Both the position numbers and the translations under genes were made by a program. From Haloprofundus marisrubri (GTDB lineage: Archaea > Halobacteriota > Halobacteria > Halobacteriales > Haloferacaceae), in NCBI RefSeq assembly GCF_001469955.1, contig NZ_LOPU01000017.1, positions 1-64,000 of the forward strand: a stretch of DNA of 64,000 nucleotides, read 5' to 3'. The notes beneath the pieces were generated by a model. That model ran no database searches, was not told the DNA's origin, and saw only the letters and a list, made by a program, of their open reading frames with translations. This document shows positions 63,027 through 64,000 of the stretch, in pieces. The stretch's first letter is position 1, and the number at the start of each line of letters is the position of its first letter.

Positions 63027-64000
63027 ATGACGATACACGCCGACATCTCCAACGTGGTGCTCGTGACGGTCGATTCGCTCCGTGCGGACGCGGCTAGTCC
63101 GTACGACGCGGACCGCCACACACCCGTACTACAGGAGTTAGCAGACCGAGGAACGGTGTTCGAGAACGCGTTTGCGACGGGTAACTGGACGCCGTTTTCG
63201 TTTCCCGGACTGCTCGCGTCCCGTCCCGTTTTCGCTGACTCGGGCCGCATCGGCGTCGACGACACGCCGACGCTCGCGGAGACGCTCACGGACGCGGGCA
63301 TCCGGACTGGTGGGTTCAACGCCGCGAACGGCTTTCTCACCGAGTACTGGGGGTACGACGAGGGATTCGACGAGTTCGAACCGTTCGTCGCCGACGTCGG
63401 GTCGAGTCTCTACGGGCGGTATCTCGCCGCGCATCCAACGGTCGAAGGATGGCTCCAACTCGCGGCTTCGCCGTTCCGACGACTCTCCTCGCGGCTGAGA
63501 CGCGACGGCGACGACCGCCCGTTTCTCGACACCTCGCGGATGCTCGACGCCGAAGGGGCGGCGACCTCGTTTCTCGAACGCGCCGACGAACCGTTCTTCC
63601 TGTGGATTCACTACATGGACGCACACACGCCGTACGTCCCCGCGCCGCGGTACATCCGTGAGGTCTCCTCGGCGATGTTCGGCACTCACCGGATGCTCTT
63701 GGCGCACACCAGAACCGGTCTCGGTTGGGAAGTCGGCGACCGGACGCTCTCGGACCTCCGGACGCTGTATCAGGGCGCGGTCAGACAGGTCGACGCGAGC
63801 ATCGGCCGCTTACTCGACAGTCTCGACGCGGCGGGCCACCGCGAGGAGACGGCCGTCGTCGTCGCCGGCGACCACGGTGAGGAGTTTCAGGAACACGGCC
63901 ACCTCGCACACTATCCGAAACTGTACGACGAACTCATCCACGTCCCACTTCTCGTCGACGTCCCGGGGGCAGATGCCCGTCGCATCGAGGGCCACGTCGG
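63027..64000 (+). CDS. Sulfatase / alkaline-phosphatase-superfamily hydrolase (partial)
   Basis: At least 324 residues; the frame runs off the window. Metal-binding Asp in VVLVTVDSLRADA. The nucleophile position appears to be Thr in NWTPFSFPGL rather than the Cys/Ser of classical sulfatases. A distal site is VVVAGDHGEEFQEHGH. Haloarchaeal proteins of this type occur in cell-surface glycan gene clusters. No signal peptide, so it is probably cytoplasmic. Confidence 0.85.
   Translation, partial: MTIHADISNVVLVTVDSLRADAASPYDADRHTPVLQELADRGTVFENAFATGNWTPFSFPGLLASRPVFADSGRIGVDDTPTLAETLTDAGIRTGGFNAANGFLTEYWGYDEGFDEFEPFVADVGSSLYGRYLAAHPTVEGWLQLAASPFRRLSSRLRRDGDDRPFLDTSRMLDAEGAATSFLERADEPFFLWIHYMDAHTPYVPAPRYIREVSSAMFGTHRMLLAHTRTGLGWEVGDRTLSDLRTLYQGAVRQVDASIGRLLDSLDAAGHREETAVVVAGDHGEEFQEHGHLAHYPKLYDELIHVPLLVDVPGADARRIEGHV

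Noticed and set aside
1-64000. tRNA or rRNA genes
   Set aside because: No cloverleaf with a T-loop signature or rRNA segment was recognised by eye; a dedicated RNA search was not possible.

Overview
The window is haloarchaeal DNA. The proteins are acidic, Tat signal peptides with lipoboxes are common, promoters are TATA-type, and the genes include a TFB, a bacteriorhodopsin, TrmB and HTH_10 regulators and IS1341-type TnpB elements. The sequence alone does not fix the genus.

The layout has five blocks. (1) 0.2-9.8 kb is an accessory, plasmid- or ICE-like stretch: an HNH nuclease, an RPA-like OB-fold protein, a wHTH/partner gene pair, an ArdC-like anti-restriction metallopeptidase, a HicB antitoxin with a decayed HicA, a SWIM zinc-finger protein, a Fic AMPylator, a TFB and the first half of a secreted thermonuclease. 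(2) 9.76-37.65 kb is a 27.9-kb insertion in that thermonuclease gene, bounded by a 7-bp direct repeat and about 20-bp imperfect terminal inverted repeats. Removing it together with one repeat copy restores a 497-residue reading frame. Its cargo is a metal-homeostasis island: cupin, a five-gene operon (flavoprotein, zinc-ligand-deficient ribosomal protein S14, FeoB-like transporter, DUF7124-like protein, HisI), three COG0523 GTPases, a C2H2 zinc-finger protein, a ZnuABC operon, MoaB, a Zn/Cd-type P1B ATPase with its regulator, a CbiMQO-type Co/Ni importer, two NikR-like regulators and an NMT1/TauABC-type importer. (3) 38.5-44.2 kb is an AT-richer catabolic block: HpcH/HpaI aldolase, TrmB regulator, nitrilase-family amidase and a TRAP transporter. 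(4) 44.3-52.9 kb is a conjugation-like module read leftwards (VirB2-like, exported protein, lipoprotein, VirB6-like, VirB3/VirB4-N-like, VirB4 ATPase) facing a PQQ-propeller lipoprotein. (5) 53-64 kb looks like the host chromosome, with higher GC. It holds a PQQ-propeller lipoprotein, membrane proteins, bacteriorhodopsin, a halolysin-type protease and a sulfatase cut by the window edge. Two TnpB elements sit here, at the ends of a DUF429 and a DUF2071 gene fragment.

The clearest biological story is the island. High-affinity Zn/Fe-type importers, metallochaperone GTPases and a ribosomal S14 copy that has lost half of its zinc-binding cysteines together resemble the bacterial zinc-starvation (Zur) response, here in an archaeon and carried on a recognisable insertion.
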